Origin: Muscardinus avellanarius | Lineage: Eukaryota > Chordata > Mammalia > Rodentia > Gliridae | DNA length: 64,000 bases | Assembly (NCBI GenBank): GCA_963383645.1 | Contig: OY726557.1 | Span: forward strand, 128,850,503-128,914,502 | Reading direction: 5' to 3' | Shown here: piece by piece, positions 10,460 through 20,939 of the stretch | How positions within the stretch are numbered: the stretch's first letter is position 1 | Layout: every line of letters starts with the position of its first letter | Program-made: the position numbers and the translations under genes | Notes under the pieces: generated by a model | What the model saw: only the letters and a program-made list of their open reading frames with translations | Databases searched by the model: none | Told to the model about the DNA's origin: nothing

Positions 10460-10803
10460 GTCTGGGGAGATGGAACCCAGGGGCATTTGACATCTGAGCT
10501 ACATCCCCTGCCCTATTTTTTATTCTGTATTTTGAAACAGAGTCTCACTAAGTTGCAGAGGGCCTCACTAAGTAGCTGAGGCTGTCCACGAACCATGATC
10601 CTCTGGTCTCAGCCTCCCAAATGCTGGGATTACAAGTGTGCACCACCATGCCAGTGTAACCCAGACTTTTTTTTTTTTTTTAATTTGGAAGCTGGATCTC
10701 ACTTAATTGCTGAGTGTATAAGTTGCTGAGGCTGGCCTTGAACCTGCTATTTTCCTGTCTCAGCTTCCCAAGTACTGGGATCATAGGCAGGCACCACCAC
10801 ACC
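10383..10803 (-). mobile_element. Old B1-ID SINE split by a younger SINE
   Basis: Outer element: its (TTTTA)n tail and start of the ID half at 10383-10427, its 7SL half at 10656-10803. The halves are separated by the inner element at 10428-10655. The 5' end is the target of the ID retroposon at 10811-10983. Confidence 0.88.
10428..10655 (-). mobile_element. Inner B1-ID SINE, type A, reverse
   Basis: Long T tail, then 'GGTCTGGGGAGATGGAACCCAGGGGCATTTGAC' and a complete 7SL half ending 'GTGTGCACCACCATGCC'. The target duplication is about aacccag..ctttt on both sides. Confidence 0.92.
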
Positions 10804-10810
10804 TAGTTAG

Positions 10811-10868
10811 TTTTTGTTTGTTTATTTGTTTGTTTGTTTGTTTGTTCTTAGCTTATTTTTTTAAAGGG

Positions 10869-10901
<33 letters not shown>

Positions 10902-10983
10902 GTCTTTTGTAGACCCGGGGATTGAACTCAGAGCGCCACACCTGCAAAGCAGGCGCTTTGCCACTGAGCTACATCCCGGCCCC
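10811..10983 (-). mobile_element. Monomeric ID retroposon with extra 3' sequence
   Basis: On the reverse strand the ID body (10902-10983) reads 'GGGATGTAGCTCAGTGG', then an anticodon-loop-like TTTGCAG (TGC, alanine), then 'GAGTTCAATCC'. These match the Pol III A and B boxes. After an A tail of ~29 (10873-10901) about 62 bp more follow, ending in a (CAAA)n-rich tail. The whole unit lies between 16-bp near-repeats, caccacacctagttag (10795-10810) and cactacacctagctaa (10984-10999), 13 of 16 identical. This is what a read-through transcript retroposed with its flank would leave. It is not a functional tRNA gene, because the T and anticodon stems do not pair well. Confidence 0.75.
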
Positions 10984-11119
10984 CACTACACCTAGCTAAA
11001 ATACCTATATTTATGCCACAGTTATCACTGCATGTTCATCAACAGAACAAAAACACACATGAGTGAGAGGAGCCTTGCCTTCTCATACAGTTTATTACCT
11101 AATAGGAAAAAGAGTTATC

Positions 11120-11215
11120 AATAAAAGAAACCATGATATATACATGATAGACATGATATATAACCTCACTAAGATGTATGATTATAATGCACCAATAAAA
11201 GCTTTTCTTAAAAGC
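11120..11215 (+). mobile_element. L1 3' terminal fragment
   Basis: Contains 'CCTCACTAAGATGTATGATTATAATGCACCAATAAAAG', the same 3' tip as at 15357-15450 and 56475-56917. Only the last ~90 bp are clear. Confidence 0.6.
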
Positions 11216-11369
11216 CAAGCACCAAAAAAGAAAGAAACAAGAATTAAGGTAACTGGTTTTAACATTACAATTTGTATAAATATTCTATACACTGAAAATG
11301 CACCTCAACAAAACAAACTCAGGAAATAAAAGTGCATGTTTTAATCAAATATATATATAACTATACCTT

Positions 11370-11414
<45 letters not shown>
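11370..11414. repeat. (AT)n microsatellite
   Basis: AT dinucleotide run inside a broader AT-rich segment (11340-11580). The end of that segment carries a GATA/GGTA tetranucleotide run at 11570-11591. Confidence 0.95.
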
Positions 11415-11417
<3 letters not shown>

Positions 11418-11591
11418 AGTTGTTTGGTTTCTATTTATTTATGATTTCCAAAGTTTTTGTTATTTATTTCTAGTTTTCTTACATATAAAATATAATTTTA
11501 TTTTTAATTTAAAAGATATATCTTTTAATTTAAAGATATATATTTTAATATATATTTTACATATATACTAGATAGATAGGTAGGTAGGTAG

Positions 11592-13190
11592 GGACTGATT
11601 GCTTCTAATTTAGGTGGTCCAGAGTGGGCCCTGAGGTTGGGTACTTTTTTTTGAACATTTGCAGATAATGCAGATACTGTGATCTGTGAAGCACAGTCTA
11701 GGTAACAAGGTCTTGAGGAAGAAATCTAATTGCACATCATAATACTCAATCATTCAACATAAATTTACTGAATTTCAACTATGAAGTTGGTTTAATATTA
11801 AGCCTTAACAGTTTACTCCCTTACAAAGAAGAGCAATGCAGGCTAGTTTAGAATTCAGGTAGTCATTTTACACCTAGCAGAAATACTCATAGACTTGGAT
11901 GGTGAAGGTAGCGTCAAGTTTTGAAGCCCACGTTGGCCTTGCTCGGTGCTTTCATCATGGCAGATGACATGAATTTTTACTGACATAAATATATAGGGTG
12001 GCAGAGGTGTGTTCTGCAGCTAGAGACAAAACTCTCAGACAGAGACCATTCCCTGGGAACACAGAGCAGCCTCCAATTGCCATCCTCACCAAACTCATTG
12101 CCTGAATGTCTGTCCTGCAGGACTCCTGAGAGGCTGCGGGCACGCTGCTGGCCCTTCCCAGGATGACATGCGTCACCCAAATGAAACCTGACACCAGAAT
12201 TGTCATCTTAGCTGGAAGATGATGAAACTCATTTAACCTTTCCACTCCGCAGACTGGTAATTCCCTGGGCTCCTGAAGAAGGTGGGTGATCTTCGGCAGG
12301 AGGGTAGACGCGAGTTACCTGGGGCACGCTGATGCGAGGGTCGGCCTTCCCTTTGCGCATTGAGAGTTCATTTCTACCCAATCATTGTCAGCCCGCACAC
12401 AAATGGAATTTCCAAACTCAGGTTTGAAGAAAGCACCTTGATTTACTCCACGTTCACAGCAGGAAGAGCATCAAAGGCTCGGGTGAATGATGAAAGGAGG
12501 TAATATTCTGCGCACAGATGAAGCCCCGTCTCCACCGCTCTTCAGACTGTCAGGGACGTAATTGATGTGTCTCTTGGGGCAGCAATAGCCTTGCACCACC
12601 AACACCTTTTTGTCCTGTTGGGAATTAACCCTGTCACTTTGTCTAATTCTCCATTGGTGAGAGGTGTTCCCTGACAAAGATTTGTCAAGGCACTTGATAG
12701 CAACTGTAATATTTAATATTCCCTCAAAGAGGGACAGCCCTGAAAATACAGGAAAGGCCGGCACATAAAGAAGGGGCAATTTGTTCTTTGTGCTGTTGCT
12801 CCAAGAGAATCGCTTTCTCCGCTGTCTAGATTAACTGATTCGAATCCAAACCTCTGTAGCAGGGAGAACCAGCCAGACATTTGAGAGACCGAGTATAACA
12901 CTTCTCAACATAAGTTGCTCATTCATGATGCAAATATATTGCGAGTACTTTCTACAGAAAGACACTTTTACAGACTCTTTCCATTGTTCCAGGAAGAAAT
13001 ATTCCCAAACTGGGAAGGTCAGCCAAGAGAAAATGTAAGAAATTATGAAATGCAAAGATTGAGGGTAGAGTACGTGGGAAAGTGAGGAGGACTAGCCTTG
13101 AGTCTTAGACCTAGCTCCACAAACTCTGAGACTCTGAGCTGGACCGGACCAGCTTCCAACTCCCACATTTGTACTCAAAACAAGGGATCC
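11592..13190. other. Repeat-poor stretch
   Basis: About 1.6 kb with no recognisable SINE, LINE or LTR. I see no coding family in the short frames here. In such a SINE-rich neighbourhood it is a reasonable place to look for constrained non-coding sequence. Confidence 0.4.
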
Positions 13191-13397
13191 TTAGCTGGGT
13201 GTGCTGGCACCCACCTCTAATCCCAGTACTCGGGAGGCTAAGACAGGATGATCACTAGTTTTATGTCAGCTTCAGCAAGTTAGAGAGACCCTCGGTAACT
13301 TACTGAGAACCTGTCTCAAAATAAAAAGAAAAATGGCTGGGGTGTATAGCTTGGAGTTAGAATGCTCCTGAGTTCAATGCCAGTAGAAAAAAGGAGA
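13191..13397 (+). mobile_element. B1-ID SINE, old type A
   Basis: A diverged copy: 'GCTGGGTGTGCTGGCACCCACCTCTAATCCCAG' through '..GGCTGGGGTGTATAGCTTGGAGTTAGAATG'. It has lost CpGs and has a short degenerate tail. Confidence 0.9.
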
Positions 13398-14106
13398 AAG
13401 AAAGTGGGTCGCTTGGTGAAGGTAATGTTTTTGGTAATGCTATTAAGACTTTATGTGAAAAAACCTCATCTTCTACAGGAACTGTGTGTCTCCAATTCTT
13501 TATCAAGCAAGCGATTGTTGGCCTGATACTAAACCACTCCACATTAGACACTTTGGAGACGTGATATGAACTTCACTGCCAGTTCCCCCAAATACCTTCT
13601 GTCTGCCACTGTTTCAACCCAAAGGCTGCTCTAGAGATCTCTATAGGTGTTTATAGATAGTGTACTACGTCTTACATTTTTAAGAGAATAAAAGCTAACA
13701 AGATAACCAAATTCCATTCTCTGAAGCATTTTACTCTAGATCAACTTGGATTTGGGGGAGAAAAGAGTTTTGGGAACATATAATGATTATGCTGTGTGTT
13801 AGTTTTAGTTTCTGAGTTTGACAGGTTGTTCAAATTTGTCTGGTCTATCTTATTTAACTTTCATAATAATTCTGGATGGAAATTATTTTCTCCAAATTAT
13901 AATCATGGAATGGAAATTATTTTCTCCAAATTATAAAGTAGCTAGGCTAACAAAGGCTAACTTTTTTCTCAAATGTCATTCTGTGTGTGTATAGATAGTA
14001 GAGATAGAATTTGAACTTAGTCTAGCTATCTTACTATTCAAACTTAGATATCTATCTGAACATACTTGCATGTAAAAAAATATACCATTAATACCTAAAT
14101 TGTTGA
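13398..14106. other. Unique non-coding sequence
   Basis: Contains a tandem duplication at about 13876-13936 (two copies of 'TGGAAATTATTTTCTCCAAATTATAA', separated by 'TCATGGAA'). No gene or transposon is recognised. Confidence 0.5.
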
Positions 14107-14317
14107 GCCAGGCTTGGTAGTACATCCCTGTAATCTCTGTACTTGGGAGGCTGATACAGGAGGATCACAGGTTCAAGGACAGCCTCAACAAGTAATGAGA
14201 CACATCAACCTAGGAAGACCTTATTTCAAAATAAAAATAAAATAGGGCTGGAGGTATAGCTCAGAGATAGAATGCCCCTGGGTTCCATCCCCATACCAAA
14301 AAAAAAAAAAAAAAAGC
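14107..14317 (+). mobile_element. B1-ID SINE, type A
   Basis: 'GCCAGGCTTGGTAGTACATCCCTGTAATC..' to '..GGCTGGAGGTATAGCTCAGAGATAGAATGCCCC', then an A tail. The centre carries the longer 'CAACAAGTAATGAGACACATCAACCTAGG' insert of the oldest copies. Confidence 0.92.
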
Positions 14318-15356
14318 TACATTATAGTTTTATTAAGGATTGAATGACATCATGCATCTAAAATTAAATTCAAAACCTGGAGCTGAGCACGTAAACTTGA
14401 GTTCCCTAGCAGACTGAAGTACTGAAGTTTTGGGCCTGAAGTTGAGAGCTAAAACACTCTCCCTCCAGAATGGGAAAGGAAAAAAAAAGAACATTGATGA
14501 AACACTTAGATGAATTCTTGTCAGACCTTTCTCCAAGTGAGTTATCATCCCCAGATTCCTGTTATTACCTCTGCAAGCCTTTGTGCCGAGGAGGCAGAGC
14601 TGAACCGGAGGCCCTATCATCCTTCTGCAGCCACGCTTGGGCTGGGTCAACATGCCAATTCCTGAGCCTATATGAGCACTCTTTTGGGAATCTCGACAGG
14701 AACTGCACCCCCCAGGCGCGCATACCTCCCACCTCGTCACTATCTCAGAGTCATGGGTGATGAAGACGTATCCGGTTGCTTTGTACAGAACAGAGAGTCA
14801 CTTAGCCCTCTGTTCATTATCAGTGGAGTAGCTGTCAATTGGACCCCTGCCCCTCAGAGTGAACCAGTAGCCAAGACTAAGTCCTTTGGTATCTCCTGGC
14901 CTTGCTTGCAAGCAGGCAAACCTGTCACTTTCCTGTTTTATCTACACATGGTGTTTGTTTCCTTTGACGTGGATTCTTACACTTGGGGTGGGAGGGATTT
15001 CTCAAAAACAATGTTGTTGTAGGCCTCCAGATTCCCTGCACCCCCACACCCCTTTCTCTTTCCTTTTCAAGGCTCCAGAAATCACTAAAGGGCATATCCT
15101 GAACACCAGCACTCTTAGGCTAAAAATACCAGAAGGCGTGCTTATCTGCTCGATGCTTCCTCTCCAGAGGCTTTGCAGACGCTATCTCATTTATCCTTAA
15201 AAACACCCGAGAGGTAGGATGTGGTCAGAGAGAACCCTGTCCCAGAGAGGTAAGGAAGGCTTTAGAGCAAAGGTCACGGGGCTAGGATCTATTCCGAGGC
15301 CCAGCAGATGAGCTCAAGCCTTTAACTTCTCTGCTTAAAATTCTATTCTGTCATTG
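14318..15356. other. Unique non-coding sequence
   Basis: About 1 kb without recognised repeats. Open frames on both strands (for example 14333-14740 reverse, 14672-15022 forward) overlap and show no domain; I treat them as chance. Confidence 0.4.
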
Positions 15357-15450
15357 GGTAAGGGCTAATTGGGTGATATGTGCATGTGTGCCTATACCAT
15401 CTTGTACTCCACTAAGATGTTTGACTACAATACACCAATAAAAATTTAAA
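15357..15450 (+). mobile_element. L1 3' terminal fragment
   Basis: 'GGGCTAATTGGGTGATATGTGCATGTGTGCCTATACC', then 'AAGATGTTTGACTACAATACACCAATAAAAAT', an L1 3' tip like that at 1795-1893. Its A-rich end runs into the compound microsatellite. Confidence 0.65.
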
Positions 15451-15566
<116 letters not shown>

Positions 15567-15795
15567 TTAGCAAATTCTGTCCTGTCTGCAATTCCCCCTT
15601 GGAACTGTGGGAGTTCACATAAAGCAATGCAAACCCAAGAGTCATGGCAGGGAGGAAGAGTCCAGGTTCAAATGGATTCAGAATCTCTGGGCTACATCTT
15701 CTGGGTGCCTCTGCATCCATCTTCTCTTTAAAAATTGCAGATCACCCAGCCCTTGGACATCTTTTTATCTATTCTCATCGATATAATTATTATTT

Positions 15796-16209
15796 TTAGG
15801 TTCTGAGGATTGAGCCCCGGGGCATTCTAACTCCAAGCTACAACTCTGACCCCCCCCCCTTTTTTTGCAGTACTGGGAATGGAACCCAGTAGTATTCTAC
15901 CTCTGAGCTATACCCTCATCCCTATTTCTTAAATTTTAAATAGGGTCTCACTGAGTTGCAAAGGCCTCAAAGTAGCTAAGGCTGTCCATGAACCATGGTC
16001 CTCCTGTCTCATGCTCCCAAATGCTGGGATTACAAGCATGAACCAACACGCCTGGCTACCTGACCCTTTTTAATTTCTTGTTTTATGCTGAAATAAGGTC
16101 TCCTGGGGTGCTGAGATTCTCACTAAGTTGCTGAGGCTTGTCTTGAACATGTAATCCTCCTGTCTCAGCCTCCCAAGTAATAGATTTCTAGGTATGCTCC
16201 ACCATGCCC
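15796..16209 (-). mobile_element. Old B1-ID SINE split by a younger SINE
   Basis: Outer parts are 15796-15857 (ID half, 'GGATTGAGCCCCGGGGCATTCTAACTCCAAGC') and 16066-16209 (7SL half). They join across the inner element, whose duplication is about ctgaccc..ctttt. Confidence 0.88.
15858..16065 (-). mobile_element. Inner B1-ID SINE, type A, reverse
   Basis: Complete reverse copy from 'GCAGTACTGGGAATGGAACCCAGTAG' to 'AAGCATGAACCAACACGCCTGGC'. It inserted at a C/T-rich target inside the outer SINE. Confidence 0.92.
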
Positions 16210-16352
16210 AGTTTTATTTTTCATTTTGAAACAGGGTCTCACTAATTTGTGGAAGGCCTTGCTAAGTTGCTGAGGCTAGCCTGAAACCTGTGATCTTCCT
16301 GTCTCAGCTTCCCAAGTACTGGGATTGCAGGCGTGTACGACCACACCTGGCT
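16210..16352 (-). mobile_element. SINE fragment, 7SL half, reverse
   Basis: 'GAAACAGGGTCTCACTAATTTGTGG' to '..GCGTGTACGACCACACCTGGC'. The ID half is missing and the fragment abuts the composite at 15796-16209. Confidence 0.88.
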
Positions 16353-17184
16353 CTTAGTCATCACTTTAAATGCTCTCACATCTACCTCTACTGAGCTCAT
16401 CTACCAACCACGGCTTTAGCTCTGGCCTATGGTAGCTGCCAGTTTCCCAAATTTCTCACCATAGTTATTTCTCACCATAAAAAACTACCCTCTAAAAGTT
16501 GTATGTGAATTTGCTACACATACTTTAAAACTATGTCCCTGACAGAACCCATCGTGGTTTTCCTCATTCAACAAATCCTCCAATAGACCCTATCTGAGGA
16601 TCTAGAAATAATGACCTTTCTCCAAATCCTGGGACTCATGGCAAGTACCATTTGCATTTGCATATTGGCACATGCAAATGGTGATTGAGTTAATTACCTT
16701 CCTGACACCCCCTCCAATCCACCAACTCCCTTCCCACAGGCACATTCAAAGAGACTGACTTCTAAAGCATCATGGACAAAATGTCCTGGTCCTCTGGCTG
16801 CCAGCTGGTGGACACTGGCCAGAGATTGGGAGGAGGTGGGAGAGTGAGGATGCTGTGTGTATCACCCCACCACCTCCCTGCGTGGCCATCATGAACCGGG
16901 ATGCATCTTGGACACAAGGCCTGGTCCATCGGGCATCCTTTCCCATGCAGGTCTTGCTCTGGGGTTCAGTAAGCATCCCTACTGTTGCCCATCCATCTGG
17001 AGTTGGTAAAACCTTCTGTCTCCTAATGTTGCCAGTGACCCTCCCCACACCCTGCCATATTACTCAGCCCCCAGCCACATACTTTGTAAATAGTCCCTGT
17101 ACTAAATGTATTATAGCCCCAGCTTCCAAATCTCACACCCTGTAGTCTTCTAGCTATTGTTCAGAACATGAAAGTGTCTTTTCT
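16353..17184. other. Unique sequence containing an octamer cluster
   Basis: No transposon is seen. The notable item is the inverted repeat with three octamers at 16647-16682. Overlapping frames at 16770-17145 on both strands show no recognisable domain. Confidence 0.4.
16647..16682. promoter_or_regulatory. Triple octamer (POU) motif in an inverted repeat
   Basis: The perfect 11-bp inverted repeat accatttgcat (16647-16657) / atgcaaatggt (16672-16682) holds ATTTGCAT at 16650-16657 and ATGCAAAT at 16672-16679. A third ATTTGCAT overlaps at 16656-16663. Octamers bind POU-domain factors such as OCT1 and OCT4. Whether this site is used here is inference. Confidence 0.5.
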
Positions 17185-17199
17185 AAAATGCCTTTGTAA

Positions 17200-17440
17200 G
17201 CCAGGCTTGGTGGCACACGCTTGTAATCCCAGCGCTTGGGAGGCTGAGACAGGAGGATTGCACAGGTTTGAAGCCAGCCTCAGCTACTGGGTGAGGCTCT
17301 CAGCAACATAGTGAGACCCTGTTACCAAATAAAATATTTAAAAAATAGGTCTGGGAGTATAACTGAATGTAGAAAGCCCCTGGGTTCTACCCCCAGTACC
17401 ACAAAAAAATAAAATAAAATAAATAAATAAATAAATAAAT
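17200..17440 (+). mobile_element. B1-ID SINE, type B, first member of a chain
   Basis: Left duplication aaaatgcctttgtaa at 17185-17199; right copy aaaatgcctgtgtaa at 17441-17455. The tail is a (TAAA)n microsatellite. Only this leftmost copy still has the natural flank TTCT before AAAA, the usual L1 endonuclease context. Confidence 0.96.
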
Positions 17441-17455
17441 AAAATGCCTGTGTAA

Positions 17456-17688
17456 GCCAGGCGTGGTGGTACACATTTGTAATTCCAGCATTTGGGAGGT
17501 TGAGACAGGAGGACCTGGGTTTTCTGCCAGCCTCAGCAGCTTAGTGAAAGGCTCTTGCAACTCAGGGAGACCCTGTTTCAAAATAAGGAATAAAAATGGG
17601 TTTGGGGGTATACCTCGGAGTAGTATGCCCCAGGGTTCAATCCCCAGTGCCACAAAAAAATAAAATAAAATAAAAGTAAAAATAAAAT
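17456..17688 (+). mobile_element. B1-ID SINE, type A, second member of a chain
   Basis: Starts directly after the second copy of the target site. The third copy, aaaatgcctctgtaa, follows at 17689-17703. Its tail is an A-rich (TAAAA)n. Confidence 0.95.
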
Positions 17689-17703
17689 AAAATGCCTCTG
17701 TAA

Positions 17704-17958
17704 ACCGGCATGGTGGAACATGATTGTAATTCCAGTACTTGGGAGGCAGAGGCAGAGACAGGAGGAGGATCACAGGTTCGAGGACAACCAACCTCAGCAA
17801 GTACTGAAACTCCTATCAACCTTGCAAGGCCCTATTCCCAAATGAAAATAAAAAGGGCTGGGGATATATTTTGGAAGTATAATGCCTCAGGATTCAATTC
17901 CTAGTAGCCCTCCCCCCAAAAAACCCAAAAACAAAAAAACAAAAAAATCAAAAAGATC
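17704..17958 (+). mobile_element. B1-ID SINE, oldest type A, third member of a chain
   Basis: Carries the archaic centre 'CAACCTCAGCAAGTACTGAAACTCCTATCAACC'. The fourth target copy, aaaatgcctgtgtga, lies at 17959-17973. The tail is mixed A-rich with CAAA units. Confidence 0.93.
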
Positions 17959-17973
17959 AAAATGCCTGTGTGA

Positions 17974-18513
17974 TTTCATCAGTCTTGTGTAACGTGGCCT
18001 TCAGCATATCGTTTACTAGCTAGCCTTTCATCTCTGCTTCCAGGATATCCTCAATAAATATTTACTACATGGATATATAATGTCCTATTTGCTTTCACAA
18101 CACCACTATTTTCTACTAAGGTGCAGTTTTCTGGCCTCCAGAAAACCCTCTTTACTTGGCTCTGGGTTTGCAAACACCTCCTTACAATGCACCGCCTTTA
18201 TCTGTCAGGGGATCTATTGTGATGCAAAAGCAAATGATTCAACTAGATTTTCCTGATTCGGTTCCTAATTTCTCCACTGTAGTCCTGAGACCTTGAGCAA
18301 CTGACTAATTGGCTTGTCATTCTTTGTCTCAGTTTACTATTCTATGATATGAGGGTAGAACTTCATAGATCCCCAAAGCGGTTAGAATACTACCCCATCT
18401 TCAGAAAAAAATTACTCAGTGCCCCCCTTGGGTGCTTCTGCTACCTTCCTCACCCCCTTATTCATTCATTCATTCATTCATACATTCTTTCTTTCTCTTT
18501 CTTTTCTTTCTTT
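17974..18513. other. Unique non-coding sequence
   Basis: Holds a short L2-like end at about 18045-18075 ('CCTCAATAAATATTTACTACATGG') and an (ATTC)n run at 18460-18480. No gene is recognised. Confidence 0.35.
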
Positions 18514-18713
18514 ATGTGGTACAAAGAATTAAACCCAGGTCATTCTACCTCTGAGCTATACCCTCAGCCTTATTATTGTTTATTTATTTTGAAACATGGT
18601 CTCACTACGTTGATTAGAGCCTCACTTGTTTGCTGAGGTTGTCTTCGAACCTGCTATTCTCTGGTTCCAGCCTCCTAAATCCTGGGATTACAGGTTGACA
18701 CCACAACTGGTGC
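18514..18713 (-). mobile_element. B1-ID SINE, old type A, reverse
   Basis: 'GGTACAAAGAATTAAACCCAGGTCATTCTACCTCTGAGC' to '..GGGATTACAGGTTGACACCACAACTGG'. A diverged copy whose tail side is a CTTT-rich run (18485-18513). Confidence 0.9.
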
Positions 18714-18904
18714 CACTCCTTATTCTTATTCAACCTCCTCAATCACAGGATCCCACTGGAGGCTACTACCAGCACCCAGGATCATTTCAGCATTTCCCCC
18801 CACCCTGACCCCCAGGGGTAACATTATCTCTGGCTTTGGGAATCTATGACCCAGAAGTTTGCAGCAAGGATGAAAGGAATCCACACTATAAAACACCTAA
18901 AACC

Positions 18905-19090
18905 ACTTGCCTGTAATCCCAGTACTTGGGAGGCTGAGTCAGGAGTATTGCAGGTTCAAGGCCAGTGTCAGCAAATTAGAAAGACCTTCAGCAATTTAGG
19001 AAGACCCTGTTTCAAAGTGAAAAGAGCTGGGGGGTGTAGCTTGGAGGTAGAATGGCCTTGGGCTCAATTTCTAGTATTTTCCCCTAAAAA
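18905..19090 (+). mobile_element. B1-ID SINE, 5'-truncated, old type A
   Basis: Begins at 'CCTGTAATCCCAGTACTTGGGAGG', missing ~20 bp of the 5' end. The short repeat cacctaaaac on the left and at about 19096-19105 is consistent with a target duplication. Confidence 0.88.
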
Positions 19091-19228
19091 TACCCACCTA
19101 AAACAGTGCCTGGTATCTGGTGAGCACAATAAAGTTAGACTCATTTCTTTACCAACCTAAATCCACCGCCTCATGCTTGCAGTGTCTGTTTGAAGTTTAG
19201 TTGGCTCAGGCTTTAAAGAGAACAGATC

Positions 19229-19803
19229 TGTTGTGGTTTGAGATGATATGGTTTGGGGGAAACTGTCCCTGAGGACCCCTTTTAGGGTTCTGGACACAAT
19301 TTCCCTCAAAACACACACAAAAAAAACCCAAAACAGAAAAACCATGGGTTCTTGTCCTGAGCTAAGGGAAAATACACATTAGCCCGGACTCTTGCTGAAA
19401 TTTAAAGAAGTTTATTAGAAATATAGAAATATAGAAGATAGATACAGCCCCATGCCAGAATGGCATTGTGGGGGGGGGGGTTCAAATGAATGCCCCACCA
19501 AAGATATAACACATGGACTGGACTTTTTATACCCATGACCTCCATCTTATTTACAAAATTCTGAAGTAGTAAATGTCCCTGTAAGGCTCCTCCCTCAGCA
19601 AGGTGCGACAAGGTGTCTCCTTTCATGAAGGTCGACCCCTCCTCCATCCTAGCTAGATTATCCAATTATTATGTAAACCTGTCTTTAGAATGAGGATGAG
19701 GAAGTCCTAGTTCCCCTCTCCTATGGACTTGCTAATTGCCTTTAGCTAGGTTCATTTACATTGGAATAATTGCCTGGTTCTAGGCAGAAACCAAGTCTTT
19801 TCA
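19229..19803 (-). mobile_element. Solo LTR of an endogenous retrovirus, reverse
   Basis: On the reverse strand the unit starts TGAAAAGACTTGG and ends CCACAACA, so it has the TG..CA ends. It carries a TATA box (GGGTATAAAAAGTCC, about 19523-19534) and about 115 bp later an AATAAA signal (19411-19416), the usual U3-R-U5 order. The flanks are cagatc (19223-19228) and cagatt (19804-19809), a 6-bp duplication with one mismatch, as in class II (ERVK/IAP-like) elements. No internal viral genes remain. The group is inferred from duplication length and layout only. Confidence 0.72.
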
Positions 19804-19809
19804 CAGATT

Positions 19810-20473
19810 TGCCCCTCACCCAATTTTTGGAATATATTAATAATCATAGCTTTCTCAAATCTTCCTAGGCCATTCCCAATACTGGTACAAGATCTCTACT
19901 TGAAATCCTTCTCCTATCAAAAGCCACTGAAGTGCCTAGCACTGGTGAACCTGGCCATTTCACCGCAGGGTGTTATATGGACTTCCCAAAGTCTCTGCTG
20001 AAGACATGTGAAAAAAACATGTTGTGCCTTCTTTTTTTTCCCTACAAAGGATGGTCAGAAGCCAGGTAGAGGAGAGCTGGGTGTGTTGCCCACTGTACAT
20101 GTAGGATATATAGCACATATTAAATACGTTACAACCTATTGTTCCTTGGATCATATAAATGTACTTAAACTCTCTTTTGAACACTGTATTTGTGACTCCC
20201 TCATGATCTTTCCAAAACTGAAAGAACAGTCCTTTCTCCAAGAGGATACCCCTCTTTCCCTCACTTTCTTTTTGAAGGGATTCACTTTTCTGTTGTCATG
20301 CCTTCTAAAAATGGTTAAAGAAATCTAAATTTGGAATTTCAAAACTGAACTTACCAAAACAAAGTTTTAATAGCTTTATTAAGCTGACTGTAGCAAATAG
20401 GTTTATTATTTGACTTTTAAATAGTATCAAGAAAAATAGAAAGCCTCCATTCCAACATCCTGAGAAAGTCGCC
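19810..20473. other. Unique non-coding sequence
   Basis: No repeat signature is seen between the LTR and the interrupted SINE. Frames at 19960-20328 overlap on both strands and look random. Confidence 0.35.
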
Positions 20474-20939
20474 GAGCCGGATGCTGTGGCATACGCCTAT
20501 AATCCCAGGACTTGGGAGGCTGAGACAGGAGGATTCTAGGCCAGCCTCTGCAACTTAAAGAGGCTCTCAGCAACATAGTGAGACCTTGATTTTGTTGTTG
20601 TTGTTGTTGTTGTTCTTTTTATTAGTGCACTGTATTCATACATCATATATTGGGATAAAAAAAAAACTTTTGTCGACATACATACACACATCACCCAGTT
20701 AGCCCCTACCCGATCCCCATCCCATTCCCTCCCCATCTCTCCTTCCCATGCTTGGCTTAGTGGTTGACATCTAGTATTATAGCAATTTATCCAAAATTAA
20801 CAATGATAATCTCACATAACAGTTTCATTCGTCTGATATCAAGCTTTTGATGACTTAAAGACAACATTTCAATATTTCTTTTGCTTTCTTACCAGAGAAT
20901 TTTTTTTCTTTTTTTTAGGTGAAACTATCATACGTTTAT

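Noticed and set aside
10902..10983. tRNA-Ala-like sequence on the reverse strand (A box, TGC anticodon loop, B box)
   Set aside because: The anticodon and T stems do not pair and it ends in a long A tail inside a retroposon, so it is an ID SINE and not a tRNA gene.
17387..17800. 137-codon reverse open frame
   Set aside because: Translated SINE sequence from the chain at 17.2-18.0 kb.
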